The notes: a model not told the origin generated them from the letters alone. DNA of 15,721 nucleotides from an uncultured Opitutia bacterium (GCA_937952235.1 CALFZM010000236.1:1-15721), one strand, 5' to 3'; numbered from the stretch's first letter, positions 6,032 to 14,183 are shown. Numbers and translations are program-made.

Positions 6032-7036
6032 TCAAACCGCCTCGACCGCCGTCCGCACGCCACCGTTCTCCATCGAGCGCCGGCAGGCGTCGAGGACCGC
6101 GACCACGCGCAGTCCGCTCAGGCCGTCGGTGATCGAGGGTTCGCGGGTGGCGACGGCGCGCAGGAAGGCGGCGCACTCGAGGCGCAGCGGTTCGGCGGGA
6201 GTCAGGGGCAGGTACTGCACCGGGCCTTTCTGCAATCCGGGCTGGCCGTCGCGCCAGGCCACCTGCTGGTCGAAATACGCCAGCTTGTAGTCGGGGTTGG
6301 CGTCGTCGAACACCGCCATGCCGCGGTCGCCGACCACGACGAGCTTCTGCTCCTTCATCGGGTGCAGCCAGCTGCTGAGCAGGTGCGCATCGACGCCGCC
6401 GGCGAAGTGCAGCAGCGAGACCGTGAAGTCCGCCCGCGGCTGGCCGAGAGCGTGCGTGCCGTGGCAGGTGACCGCCTCGGGCATCTCGCCGGTCAGGCGC
6501 AGGATCAGGGCGACGTCGTGCGGCGCGAGGCTCCAGAGCGCGTCCTCCTCCATGCGGACCAGGCCGAAGCCGAGCCGGTGCGAATGCAGGCGGAGGATTC
6601 TCCCGAGGCGCCCGGCCGCGACCCATTCGCGCAGGGTGAGGAACGACGGGTGATACTCGAGCAGATGTCCGACGTGCAGCATGCGGCCCTTCGCCGTCGC
6701 GCGATCCACGAGCGCGCGGCAGTCGGCGATGGTGAGCGCCATCGGCTTCTCCACCAGCAGGTCCTTGCCGGCCTCGAGGGCCTGCAGGCCGAGCGGAGCG
6801 TGCGTGATCGCGGGCGTGGCGAGCACCACGGCCGCGATGTCGGCGCGGCCGAGCACGGGTTCGAGCGACGCATGGACATCGGCGCCCGGGGCGAGCTCGC
6901 GGGCGGAGGCCTGGCCGGCGGGCGTGGGGTCGACCACGGCGGCGAGGGCGCCGAGGGCCTGGAAGTTGCGGACCACATTGCGGCCCCAGTAGCCGCAGCC
7001 GACGACGGCGACCCGGGGGGAGGAGGAAGGACTCAT
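6032..7036 (-). CDS. wlbA: Gfo/Idh/MocA dehydrogenase, WlbA/WbpB-like
   Basis: The 334-residue protein has an N-terminal Rossmann fold (VVGCGYWGRNVVRNF, Gly13, Gly15 and Gly18) that binds NAD(H), and the family motif VEKP with Lys97. HVGHLLEYHP (121-130), the LWSLAPHDV run with His173-Asp174 and SWLHPMKEQKLVVVGDRGM are typical of the WlbA/WbpB group. Those enzymes oxidise C3 of UDP-GlcNAcA to a 3-keto sugar for the aminotransferase. I chose the ATG at 7036 because it puts the nucleotide-binding loop at residue 11; an ATG 18 codons upstream adds sequence unlike the family. It is the first gene of a minus-strand set with the acetyltransferase and aminotransferase. It diverges from the GT2 gene across 165 bases. 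Confidence 0.88.
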   Translation of the reverse strand: MSPSSSPRVAVVGCGYWGRNVVRNFQALGALAAVVDPTPAGQASARELAPGADVHASLEPVLGRADIAAVVLATPAITHAPLGLQALEAGKDLLVEKPMALTIADCRALVDRATAKGRMLHVGHLLEYHPSFLTLREWVAAGRLGRILRLHSHRLGFGLVRMEEDALWSLAPHDVALILRLTGEMPEAVTCHGTHALGQPRADFTVSLLHFAGGVDAHLLSSWLHPMKEQKLVVVGDRGMAVFDDANPDYKLAYFDQQVAWRDGQPGLQKGPVQYLPLTPAEPLRLECAAFLRAVATREPSITDGLSGLRVVAVLDACRRSMENGGVRTAVEAV

Positions 7037-7088
7037 GAGGGCGGAACGGTGCAGGGGCGCAGCGTGGAGCGACGCCGCGCCGGCTGAC

Positions 7089-7129
7089 AAATCTCCTCTG
7101 GACCGCCGCGGCCGGGAGGGGGGAGATTT
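7089..7129. promoter_or_regulatory. AAATCTCC/GGAGATTT inverted repeat between divergent genes
   Basis: AAATCTCC (7089-7096) pairs perfectly with GGAGATTT (7122-7129), and wobble pairs could extend the stem to 11. It is one of the few AT-containing patches in the 165-base gap between the WlbA-like gene (minus, from 7036) and the GT2 gene (plus, from 7202). Its central place suggests an operator or a promoter-associated hairpin. No clear -10 box is visible for either direction. Confidence 0.35.
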
Positions 7130-7201
7130 ACGGCGTTTTGCCGGACGGAAGCCGCTCCAGGGCCGCGCCGGGAGCGTCCGCGCATTGCCATCGGACCGCG
7201 C

Positions 7202-8131
7202 GTGACCCAGCGTCCGCGCGTGCCCACGCCGGAGCCCGCGCTGCTATCGATCATCATCGTCGCGTACCAGTCGCGCGACGAGATCGGCGGCTGCCTGGCT
7301 TCGCTGCCGCGGTCGCTTGACGGCGGCCGCGTCGAGGCGGTGGTGGTGGACAATTCTCCCGGGGACGGCGCCGGCGAGCTCATCCGCCGTGAGTATCCGT
7401 GGGTCGACTACGTGCCGGCGCCCGAGAACCTGGGCTTCGGCCGGGGCAACAACCGGGGCTACGCGCGCACGACGGGGACCCACGTGCTCTTCCTCAACCC
7501 CGACACCGTCGCCAACGCCCCCGCGCTCGCGCACTGCCTGGCGCGCCTGCGCGCGGATCCGGGGATCGGGGTGATCTCGCCGCGGCTCGTGCAGGCGGAC
7601 GGCGCGATGGACCTCGCGTGCCGGCGCTCGATCCCGACGCTCTGGGACGGTTTCTGCCGGGCGTGCGGACTCGCGGCTGCGTTGCCGCAGGTGTCCTGGT
7701 TTTCCGGCTACAACCTCACCCACCTGCCGGTGGACGGCACGTACGACGTCGGCGCGATCAACGGCGCCTTCATGCTCGCCCCGCGGCGCGCGCTCGAGGC
7801 GGTGGCGCCGGACGGTGCGGTGTTCGACGAGACCTTTTTCATGTACGGCGACGATCTCGACCTGTGCATCCGTTTCGCGCGCGCGGGGTGGCGGATCGTG
7901 TACGACGGGAGCCACGAGATCACGCATCTCAAGGGCATGAGCGTCGCCCGCGATTTCGAGCGCATGTCGCAGGCCATCTTCGACGCCAACCGCGACGTGT
8001 ATCTCAAGCACTTCAACCCGCGAAACTCTGCCCTCGTCCGGCTCAAGTACCGCGTCGCCTTCGGCGCCTGGAAGACGGTCGCACGCTGGAAGGCGCGGCT
8101 GCGGGGATATCGAAGGGTGAAACCGATGTGA
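7202..8131 (+). CDS. GT2-family glycosyltransferase (rhamnosyltransferase-like)
   Basis: The 309-residue protein opens with LLSIIIVAYQSRDEIGGCLASL, here shown by SIIIVAYQS at about 16-24, the GT2 nucleotide-binding strand. It continues with VVVDNSPGDG, ENLGFGRGNNRG (75-86) and LFLNPDT, whose NPD (99-101) replaces the metal-binding DxD as in WbbL-type rhamnosyltransferases. YGDDLDLC (215-222) and ITHLKG follow. It should add a sugar to the lipid-linked glycan on the cytoplasmic side; donor and acceptor are unknown. The start is uncertain. GTG 7202 gives a sensible N-terminus but has no Shine-Dalgarno sequence; GTG 7220 and a rare ATT at 7184, nine bases after GGGAG, are alternatives. It lies opposite to the rest of the polysaccharide locus. 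Confidence 0.9.
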   Translation: MTQRPRVPTPEPALLSIIIVAYQSRDEIGGCLASLPRSLDGGRVEAVVVDNSPGDGAGELIRREYPWVDYVPAPENLGFGRGNNRGYARTTGTHVLFLNPDTVANAPALAHCLARLRADPGIGVISPRLVQADGAMDLACRRSIPTLWDGFCRACGLAAALPQVSWFSGYNLTHLPVDGTYDVGAINGAFMLAPRRALEAVAPDGAVFDETFFMYGDDLDLCIRFARAGWRIVYDGSHEITHLKGMSVARDFERMSQAIFDANRDVYLKHFNPRNSALVRLKYRVAFGAWKTVARWKARLRGYRRVKPM

Positions 8132-8137
8132 GGCGAT

Positions 8138-8195
8138 GGGTGATGGGTGGCGCGCCCTAGCATGAGCGTACGATGAAGCCAGTGACCCATCACCC
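8138..8195. repeat. inverted repeat of GGGTGAT units between convergent genes
   Basis: GGGTGATGGGT (8138-8148) and ACCCATCACCC (8185-8195) are perfect 11-bp reverse complements around a 36-base loop. The left side is a tandem of 7-nt GATGGGT units. It fills the 98-base gap between the ends of the GT2 gene and the glycosylphosphotransferase gene. It could end transcription from both sides, although there is no T-run, or be a repeat element. Confidence 0.6.
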
Positions 8196-8229
8196 CTGAC
8201 CCCCGTCTCCCGATCGACCCGCGGCTCCG

Positions 8230-9642
8230 TCAGTACGCGTTCTTCCACCGCACGAACGTCAGCGCCAGGATCTGGAGGTCGAGCCAGAGGGACCAGTTCT
8301 CGATGTAGTAGATGTCGTGCTGAATCCGCCGGACGATGGAGCCTTCGCCGCGCAGGCCGTTGACCTGGGCCCAGCCGCTCATGCCGGGCTTGGCGAGGTG
8401 CCGCGGGAGGTAGTGCGGGATCTGGGCGGAGAGGCGGTCGACATGGTAGGGCCGCTCTGGCCGCGGGCCGACGAGGCTCATGTCGCCGCGAAACACGTTC
8501 CAGAACTGCGGCAGTTCATCGAGGTTCCAGCGGCGCATGAAGGCGCCGATGCGCAGGAGCCGCTCGTCGCCGCGCGCCGTGCTCTGGCGGTCGCGATCCC
8601 GCGACTCGGCTTCGGGGACCATGCTGCGCAGCTTCCAGAGCGTGAAGGTCCGGTGACCGGCGCCGACGCGGGTCTGCGAGAAGAAGACCGGCCCCCCGGG
8701 CGACTCGCGCTTGATCAGGAGGGCGAGCACGGCGACGACCGGCGCCGACAGCACCAGGCCGACGGTGGCGCCCGCGAGGTCCACGCCGCGCTTGAGGATC
8801 CGGTTGAAAAGCTTGTTGATCGCGAGGTCCTCGACGCCCAGCACCGGCAGCCGGCCGATCGTTTGCAGGCGAAGCCCGCTGAGGAAGATCTGGAACGAGG
8901 ATGGGATCACCTTCCACTCCACATAGGCGCGCTCGCACTCCTCCACCACCCGCAGCAGCTGCTCGCGCGGCAGGTCGGTCCGGGCGGAGATGAGGATGTC
9001 GAGCTGCCCGCGCGCGAGGATCTCGGGCAGGCGGTCGACGGTCCCGAGCGCGTCGGCGGGCGCGGCCTCGTCGGGCAGCGCGATGAACCCGCAAAACTGA
9101 TACGGGTGCGCCGGCTGGGCGGCCAGTTCCGCCGCGAGCGCGCGCGCCTCCTCGTTGCCGCCCAGGATCGCGACGCGCTGCCGCATCCGATCGCTCCACG
9201 CCGGTCGCACCAGCAGGGCGTAGAAGGCGCTGCGCCAGACGAACATCACGCCGAGGATCGAAAGGTAGGCCAGGGGAACGAACAGCCGCGAGATCGGCGG
9301 CTCGAACTTGAGCACGACCGCGAGCGCGAGGTAGCCGGCGAGCCAGAGGGTGGTGCCCTTGATGATGAGCGCGAGGCTCTGGAATTTCCGCAGCAGCAGC
9401 CGCTCCTCGTAAAGGTTGAGCTGCACGTAGCCGGCGATGAGGAAGACGACGCCCAGCAGCAGGAGCGGGACGTAGTCGGCGAACGCCGCATCCGGCACGT
9501 CGATACCGAGGCGGCTGAGCGGCGTCCGGTAGCGCAGCCAGAAACCCAGCGCGAGGCCGGCGAACGCGAAGAGGGCGTCGCCCACCACCAGCCAGGCGGG
9601 CAGGACGATGCGGCGGAGGCGGCTCGATTCCGTGCGGCTCAT
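8230..9642 (-). CDS. polyprenyl glycosylphosphotransferase (WcaJ/WbaP-type)
   Basis: The 470-residue protein has four N-terminal membrane segments (about 12-36, 56-75, 90-112 and 118-140) and a Rossmann-like middle (VAILGGNEEA, 157-166). The C-terminal bacterial sugar transferase domain runs from about 280. It carries KRGVDLAGA before a membrane segment, PVFFSQTRVG (318-327), KLRSM (337-341), DELPQFWNVFRGDMSLVGPR (375-394) and PGMSGWAQVNGLRG (419-432). Such enzymes move a sugar-1-phosphate from a UDP-sugar to undecaprenyl phosphate, the first step of exopolysaccharide or O-antigen assembly; the sugar cannot be read from sequence. It begins 10 bases after the stop of the ligase-like gene, so the two are very likely one transcript. 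The length is normal for the family. Confidence 0.94.
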   Translation of the reverse strand: MSRTESSRLRRIVLPAWLVVGDALFAFAGLALGFWLRYRTPLSRLGIDVPDAAFADYVPLLLLGVVFLIAGYVQLNLYEERLLLRKFQSLALIIKGTTLWLAGYLALAVVLKFEPPISRLFVPLAYLSILGVMFVWRSAFYALLVRPAWSDRMRQRVAILGGNEEARALAAELAAQPAHPYQFCGFIALPDEAAPADALGTVDRLPEILARGQLDILISARTDLPREQLLRVVEECERAYVEWKVIPSSFQIFLSGLRLQTIGRLPVLGVEDLAINKLFNRILKRGVDLAGATVGLVLSAPVVAVLALLIKRESPGGPVFFSQTRVGAGHRTFTLWKLRSMVPEAESRDRDRQSTARGDERLLRIGAFMRRWNLDELPQFWNVFRGDMSLVGPRPERPYHVDRLSAQIPHYLPRHLAKPGMSGWAQVNGLRGEGSIVRRIQHDIYYIENWSLWLDLQILALTFVRWKNAY

Positions 9643-9652
9643 CGCGGGGGAC

Positions 9653-12070
9653 TCATCGGGGATCGTCCGGCAGCAGGGCGAGCAGGAAACGCCCCGGCAG
9701 CCAGCCTTTGGCGGGCAGCAGGCCGGCCGCGAACTCGCTCGCGACGCGGTGTTCCTGCACCAGATGCAGGTCGACGAGGGGCGGCCCCTCGGGGTGCAGC
9801 GCCAGCACGCCGTAGCCGGGACGCTGCCGCCGGAAGGTGCGGACCAGCGCCGGTTCGTCGCCGGCGGGACCGGTCAGGAATGCGCGAAAGTCCGTCTGCA
9901 ACGCCCGGGCGCGACGCGCGAGCGCGGCGGCGAACGGCTCGTCGCCGGCGGCGACGCCCGCGAACGCGCTGCGCTCCGTCGCCGCCCTCCGCCACATCGC
10001 ATACGCGGCCGCCCAGGGCGCGGCGGCGGCGGGCGCGAGAGGCCGGCGGGCGGCGATCTCGGGCAGCGCGGCGACGAAGGCGGCGGAAGCGGGATTGAAA
10101 CCTGTCGCGGGCGGATCGTCCGTGGCTCCCCACCACCAGCGCAGCCAGGGGGGCAGCGCCGCGGGCACCGCGGCGTCGGCCGGCAGCGCTTCGAGCAGGC
10201 GACACGCCTCGGCCACGGCGGCCGGACGCATGGCCGCGAGGGCGGACACCTCCCACGCCGGCGACAGGGCGCTGCGGGGATCGTTGAGGAACTCGAGCGC
10301 GAAGGCCCGCACCGCGGACTCCCGCCTTCCCGCCTGCGCGAGGGCGAGGCCCAGGCCGAAATAGACGCCGCCCTTGTCGGGCACGAGCCGCGCCGCGGCG
10401 ATAAAGTGCCGCGCGGCGCCGGCACCCTCGCCGAAGTCGAGGCGGATCCAGCCGAGATTGAAGTGCGCGAACTCCTCGTGCGCACCGGTGGCCAGCGAGC
10501 GCTCGAGCCGGTCGGCGGCTTCGCGGGTGACGGCGGCCGATCGCGCCGGGTCAGCAGCGGGCCGTTGCTCGACGAGCCACAGGGCGGCGCGGTGCGCGAA
10601 GTACGGATCGTGCGGCGCGGCGGCGGTGGCGGCATCGAGCGCGCGCAGGTAGCCCGCGCCGTCGTTCTCCCCGAGCGCCGTCAGCGCCGCGTCGTAGTGC
10701 CGGCGGGCCCGGAGATCCGACCAGGTGGCAGGGACGGCCACGCCGGCGGCAAGCACGATGCCGAGGCCGAGCGCCAACCGGGGCCCGCGGGCGGAGCTGG
10801 CGCCGTCCGGCCGCGCGCTCGCCGCCAGCCAGGCCAGGATGGCGGCACCGGTGGCGGAGAAGAACGGCACGTCGAGCTGGTGGTCCGTGAGCGTGAACAA
10901 TCCGTAGCCACCGAGGCTGGCCGCCGCCGCCAGCGTGGCGGGCGTGCGCGGAGCGCGGACGAAGGCCATGCCGGCGCCGACCAGCAGGAGGAGAAGCGCC
11001 ACGATCCCCGTTCCGCCCGACGTGGCCCACATTTGCGCGGCCGTGCTGTGGAGCTGGAGGACGTTCTCGGTGCCGCCGTCGAGCGCCGCTCGCACGCGCG
11101 GATAGGCGAGCGGCACGGTGCCGGGGCCCCAGCCGGTGAGCGGCCGTGCCGCACCGAGGCGCATCCCGGCGTCGAGCATCGCCGCGCGCTGCGTGTTGCT
11201 CTCGCGGGCGGACTCGCCCCAGCGCTGGTGCACGACCAATTCACGCAGGCGCGGATTGGTGGCCACGCCGAGAGCGATGACGGCGAGCGCGGCGGCAGCG
11301 AGCAGCGCTTTGCGGCGCCGGCTCCACGGCGCGAAGGATACGATCGCCGCCGCGCCTGCGGCGCCCGCGGCGCCAAGGGCGAGCACGGCCCCGCGGCTGC
11401 TGGTCGAGGCGAGCACGATCCCCGCGACGAGCAGCACGGCGATCCAGCCCAGTCGCTGCCTGCCCCGTGTCGCCCACGCCTGCAGCGTGAGCCAGGGAAT
11501 CAGCAGCACCACGGCGCCGCCCGTGTACGTGGAGTGGCCGAACGGCGCGGTGTTCCGTTCCAGCCAGGGCAGTGGCCATCGGCCGCGGGCCCAGAGGACG
11601 AAGCTGCCGATGGCGAGCAGAGCGCCGGCAAACGCGAGCGCGCGGGCGCCGGTTTCCCGCCGTCGTCCGCCCTCCGGTTCCGCGACTGACCACGTGTGAT
11701 ACAAGGCGAAAAACAACGCCACGCCACCGAGGGTCGGCCACACCCGGGGCAGGCTGGCGGCGGAGAACGGGCTCGCGAGGGCCGAGGCAAGTGCGGCGGC
11801 GGCGAGCAGTACGGCGCCCGCGGACAAGAGCGGAGGCGGCAGCCGCCAGTCGCCGGCGCGGAGCAGGCCGGCGCTGGCCAGCGCGATCGGGACGAGCGCG
11901 AGGCCCACGGCCACCCCCGCGAACGGCCAGCCGTGCAGCCGCGTGGCGGACGGAGGCATGAAGGTCACGAGCGCGAGTGCCGCGAGGCCGGCGGCCGTCG
12001 CGAGGCGGGCCGGTCCGGACGCGGCGCCGGGCGGGACGGCGGCGGAGGCGGACTCAGCGGGGTGCGGCAT
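9653..12070 (-). CDS. O-antigen ligase/polymerase-like membrane protein with soluble C-terminal region
   Basis: The 805-residue protein has about ten hydrophobic segments between residues 22 and 448. These carry Wzy_C/O-antigen-ligase features: GHSTYTGGAV (178-187), ASTSSRGAVLAL (221-232), a periplasmic-type loop with RPLTGWGPGT (309-318), and LHSTAAQMWATSGGTGI (340-356), whose His341 sits where the family has a conserved histidine. From about 450 the protein is soluble. AHFNLGWIRLDFGEGAGAAR and YFGLGLALAQAGRRESAVRA (535-590) look like TPR units. The role would be glycan polymerisation or transfer to an acceptor at the outer face of the inner membrane. It is the first gene of a pair with the glycosylphosphotransferase. 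No Shine-Dalgarno sequence precedes the ATG, so the start is moderately uncertain. Confidence 0.85.
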   Translation of the reverse strand: MPHPAESASAAVPPGAASGPARLATAAGLAALALVTFMPPSATRLHGWPFAGVAVGLALVPIALASAGLLRAGDWRLPPPLLSAGAVLLAAAALASALASPFSAASLPRVWPTLGGVALFFALYHTWSVAEPEGGRRRETGARALAFAGALLAIGSFVLWARGRWPLPWLERNTAPFGHSTYTGGAVVLLIPWLTLQAWATRGRQRLGWIAVLLVAGIVLASTSSRGAVLALGAAGAAGAAAIVSFAPWSRRRKALLAAAALAVIALGVATNPRLRELVVHQRWGESARESNTQRAAMLDAGMRLGAARPLTGWGPGTVPLAYPRVRAALDGGTENVLQLHSTAAQMWATSGGTGIVALLLLLVGAGMAFVRAPRTPATLAAAASLGGYGLFTLTDHQLDVPFFSATGAAILAWLAASARPDGASSARGPRLALGLGIVLAAGVAVPATWSDLRARRHYDAALTALGENDGAGYLRALDAATAAAPHDPYFAHRAALWLVEQRPAADPARSAAVTREAADRLERSLATGAHEEFAHFNLGWIRLDFGEGAGAARHFIAAARLVPDKGGVYFGLGLALAQAGRRESAVRAFALEFLNDPRSALSPAWEVSALAAMRPAAVAEACRLLEALPADAAVPAALPPWLRWWWGATDDPPATGFNPASAAFVAALPEIAARRPLAPAAAAPWAAAYAMWRRAATERSAFAGVAAGDEPFAAALARRARALQTDFRAFLTGPAGDEPALVRTFRRQRPGYGVLALHPEGPPLVDLHLVQEHRVASEFAAGLLPAKGWLPGRFLLALLPDDPR

Positions 12071-12228
12071 GGGACCGCGAGCAGAGCCGGGAGGCTCGGC
12101 ACGCGCAAGCGCGCCACGGTCAATCGCCTGCGCGGGCGGGGCATTTTTGCGATTTGTTGACCGGGGGCGCGGGTCGCGGCGGGGCGAGGTCTTGACGGTG
12201 CGCGCCGCGCGCAGGCAGGCTTCGGGCG
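12071..12228. promoter_or_regulatory. divergent intergenic region with AT-rich island
   Basis: The 158-base gap separates the ligase-like gene (minus) from the VTT-protein gene (plus) and should hold both promoters. An unusually AT-rich patch, CATTTTTGCGATTTGTTGACC, spans 12142-12162. TTGAC words that could be -35 boxes lie at 12157 and 12192 on plus, and one at about 12121-12126 on minus. None has a good -10 box at the right distance, so the promoter is inferred from context only. Confidence 0.3.
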
Positions 12229-12912
12229 ATGTCCGCGGAACTGCCGGTGCCGAAAAAGAAGCTCCCGATCCTCAAGCTGGCGATCGTCGGCCTGGTGCTG
12301 GCGGGCCTCGGCGTGGTGGCGCTGCGGGAGATCGGCGTGGCCCGGCTGGTGGGGCTGTTCGACCAGCTCGTCGCCGTCATCCGCGACATGGGCCCCTGGG
12401 TTTTCTTCTCCGCCATGGTCATCCTTCCCGCGATGGGCGCGCCCCTGATGGTGTTCAACGTGGTCGCGGGCGAGGCGTTTGCCCCGCAGATGACCATGCC
12501 GGGCGTGATCGTGACCGTGGCCGCGGCGATTGCGGCGAACCTTGCCCTCACGTACTGGCTGGCGCGCTACGCGCTGCGGCCGCTGCTGACGCGGCTGGTG
12601 GCGCGCTATGGTTACTCGGTGCCGCGGGTGACGCGGCAGAATGCCCTCACCGTGACGCTGCTGGTCCGGCTCACGCCGGGGCCGCCCTATTTCCTGCAGG
12701 GCTACCTGCTCGGCCTGGCGGAGGTGCCGCTGCGGCTGTTCATGATCGTCTCCTGGCTGGCCGTCGTGCCGCTGGCGGTGTCGGCGGTGGTGCTCGGCAA
12801 GGCGGCGCGCGAAGGCCACCTCGGCAAGATCGGACTGGTGCTGGGCGTGATGGTCCTCGTGGTGGTGGGCGTGCAGCTCGTGCGCCGGAAGGTGGCCAAG
12901 CGTGAGACCTGA
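12229..12912 (+). CDS. VTT-domain (DedA/TVP38 superfamily) membrane protein
   Basis: The 227-residue protein has hydrophobic segments at about 13-32, 57-80, 90-112, 160-190 and 200-218. It also has the VTT signature region VRLTPGPPYFLQGYLLGL (146-163), with an Arg/Pro/Gly-rich re-entrant stretch followed by a glycine turn. The superfamily covers DedA and TVP38/TMEM64 proteins. Several DedA members help return undecaprenyl phosphate across the membrane, and others keep membrane potential or lipid balance. Which role applies here is not visible, though a polysaccharide locus next door makes lipid-carrier recycling an attractive inference. AGGCAGG about ten bases before the ATG may be the ribosome site. 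The gene overlaps xseA by 11 bases. Confidence 0.82.
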   Translation: MSAELPVPKKKLPILKLAIVGLVLAGLGVVALREIGVARLVGLFDQLVAVIRDMGPWVFFSAMVILPAMGAPLMVFNVVAGEAFAPQMTMPGVIVTVAAAIAANLALTYWLARYALRPLLTRLVARYGYSVPRVTRQNALTVTLLVRLTPGPPYFLQGYLLGLAEVPLRLFMIVSWLAVVPLAVSAVVLGKAAREGHLGKIGLVLGVMVLVVVGVQLVRRKVAKRET

Positions 12913-14182
12913 GGCCGAGCCGGCGGAAGGGGCGCGGGCGGAGAGCGTCAGCGAATTCACGCGCCGCGTGAAGCTGCTGCTCGAGGGCGGGATCCGGCCG
13001 TCGTGGGTGCGCGGCGAGGTGTCGAACCTGCGGGCGCAGGCGAGCGGTCACGTGTATTTCTCGCTCAAGGATGCCGGGGCGCAGGTCAGCGCGGTGCTCT
13101 TTCGCGGCGATGCCGCCCGGCAGACCGTGAAGCTGCGCGACGGGCTGCAGGTCGTCGTGTACGGAGAGGTGAGCGTCTACGAGGCGCGGGGGCAGTATCA
13201 GCTCATCGTGCGGGTCGCGATCGACGACGGAATCGGGCGTCTGCAGCGGGAATTCGAGGCCCTGAAGGTGCGGCTCGCGGCGGAGGGTTTGTTTGCGCCG
13301 GAGAGGAAGAAGCCGGTGCCGGCGTTGCCGCGGACCGTCGGCTTCATCACTTCGCCGACCGGCGCGGCGGTGCAGGACTTCCTGCGCATTCTCACCCGGC
13401 GCGGCTGGCGCGGTCGGGTCGTCGTGCTGCCCGCGAAAGTGCAGGGCGAAGGCGCGGCGGCCGAGATGGTGGCGATGCTCGCGCGGGCCCAGGGACTCGG
13501 GATCTTCGACCTGCTCGTGATCGGCCGCGGCGGCGGCAGCCTCGAGGACCTGTGGGCCTTCAACGAGGAGCCGCTCGTCCGCGCGGTGGCGGCCTGCACC
13601 GTGCCGGTCATCGCGGCGGTGGGGCACGAGATCGACTTCACGCTGTGCGATTTCGCCGCGGACGTCCGCGCGGAGACGCCGAGCGCGGCGGCCGAGCTCA
13701 TCACCAGTCATTTCGTCGACGCGCGGGAGCGCTCGCGCCGGGCCGCCGGATCGCTGCTGGAGCGAACGACGGCGCGGCTGGCGCGCGCCGGGGCGGAACT
13801 CGACCACGCCCGGTCGCGGCTGCGGTTGCTCTCACCCGCGGCCCAGGTGGAACAGGGCTGGCTGCGGGTGGACGATCTATCGAATCGGCTCGCCGCGGCG
13901 CTGCGGCATGCGGTGCAGGAAGGCCGGCGGCGGCTCGCGGAGGGCCGGGCGGCACTGGCGCGACACGATCCCGAGCTGCGGGTGCAGGCGGAATCGCACC
14001 GGCTTTTGGCGCTCTGGAAGCGGTTGCAGGCGGCCAGTCCGGCGTCGGTGCTGAACCGGGGTTTCGTGATCGTGCGCGATGAAGCCGGTAATCCGGTCAC
14101 GCGCAAAGCGGGCGTGAAGAGAAACCAGCCGCTGACGGCGGAGTTCGCCGACGGCCGCATCGAACTGCGGCGCGTGCCGTAA
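12902..14182 (+). CDS. xseA: exodeoxyribonuclease VII large subunit
   Basis: The 426-residue protein matches XseA along its length. It has an OB-fold domain (about 16-108: SVSEFTRRVKLLLEG, then VRGEVSNLRAQASGHVYFSL), a catalytic domain with FITSPTGAAVQDFLRIL (148-164), IGRGGGSLEDLWAFNEEPL (207-225) and AAVGHEIDFTLCDFAADVR (238-256). A helical arm follows (about 275-390), then SPASVLNRGFVIVRD near the end. With small XseB subunits the enzyme degrades single-stranded DNA into oligonucleotides in the cytoplasm. It starts at a GTG inside the VTT gene (11-base overlap), with GGAAGGTGG upstream as a good ribosome site, so the two are probably translated together. No xseB follows. Confidence 0.97.
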   Translation: MRPEAEPAEGARAESVSEFTRRVKLLLEGGIRPSWVRGEVSNLRAQASGHVYFSLKDAGAQVSAVLFRGDAARQTVKLRDGLQVVVYGEVSVYEARGQYQLIVRVAIDDGIGRLQREFEALKVRLAAEGLFAPERKKPVPALPRTVGFITSPTGAAVQDFLRILTRRGWRGRVVVLPAKVQGEGAAAEMVAMLARAQGLGIFDLLVIGRGGGSLEDLWAFNEEPLVRAVAACTVPVIAAVGHEIDFTLCDFAADVRAETPSAAAELITSHFVDARERSRRAAGSLLERTTARLARAGAELDHARSRLRLLSPAAQVEQGWLRVDDLSNRLAAALRHAVQEGRRRLAEGRAALARHDPELRVQAESHRLLALWKRLQAASPASVLNRGFVIVRDEAGNPVTRKAGVKRNQPLTAEFADGRIELRRVP

Positions 14183-14183
14183 G

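Noticed and set aside
5847..6626. In-frame upstream extension of the acetyltransferase to a 477-residue protein
   Set aside because: The added part overlaps the WlbA-like gene in another frame and is low-complexity. It reads through the 9-nt repeat as FRVFRVIRG. Known homologues start near the ATG at 5846.
9608..11689. Long plus-strand open frame opposite the ligase-like gene
   Set aside because: The minus-strand frame has membrane segments and Wzy_C motifs. The plus frame is Arg/Gly/Glu-rich without recognisable features.
12142..12197. Sigma-70 promoter from TTGAC words in the divergent gap
   Set aside because: No acceptable -10 hexamer lies 16-18 bases downstream of any of them, so no specific promoter is called.
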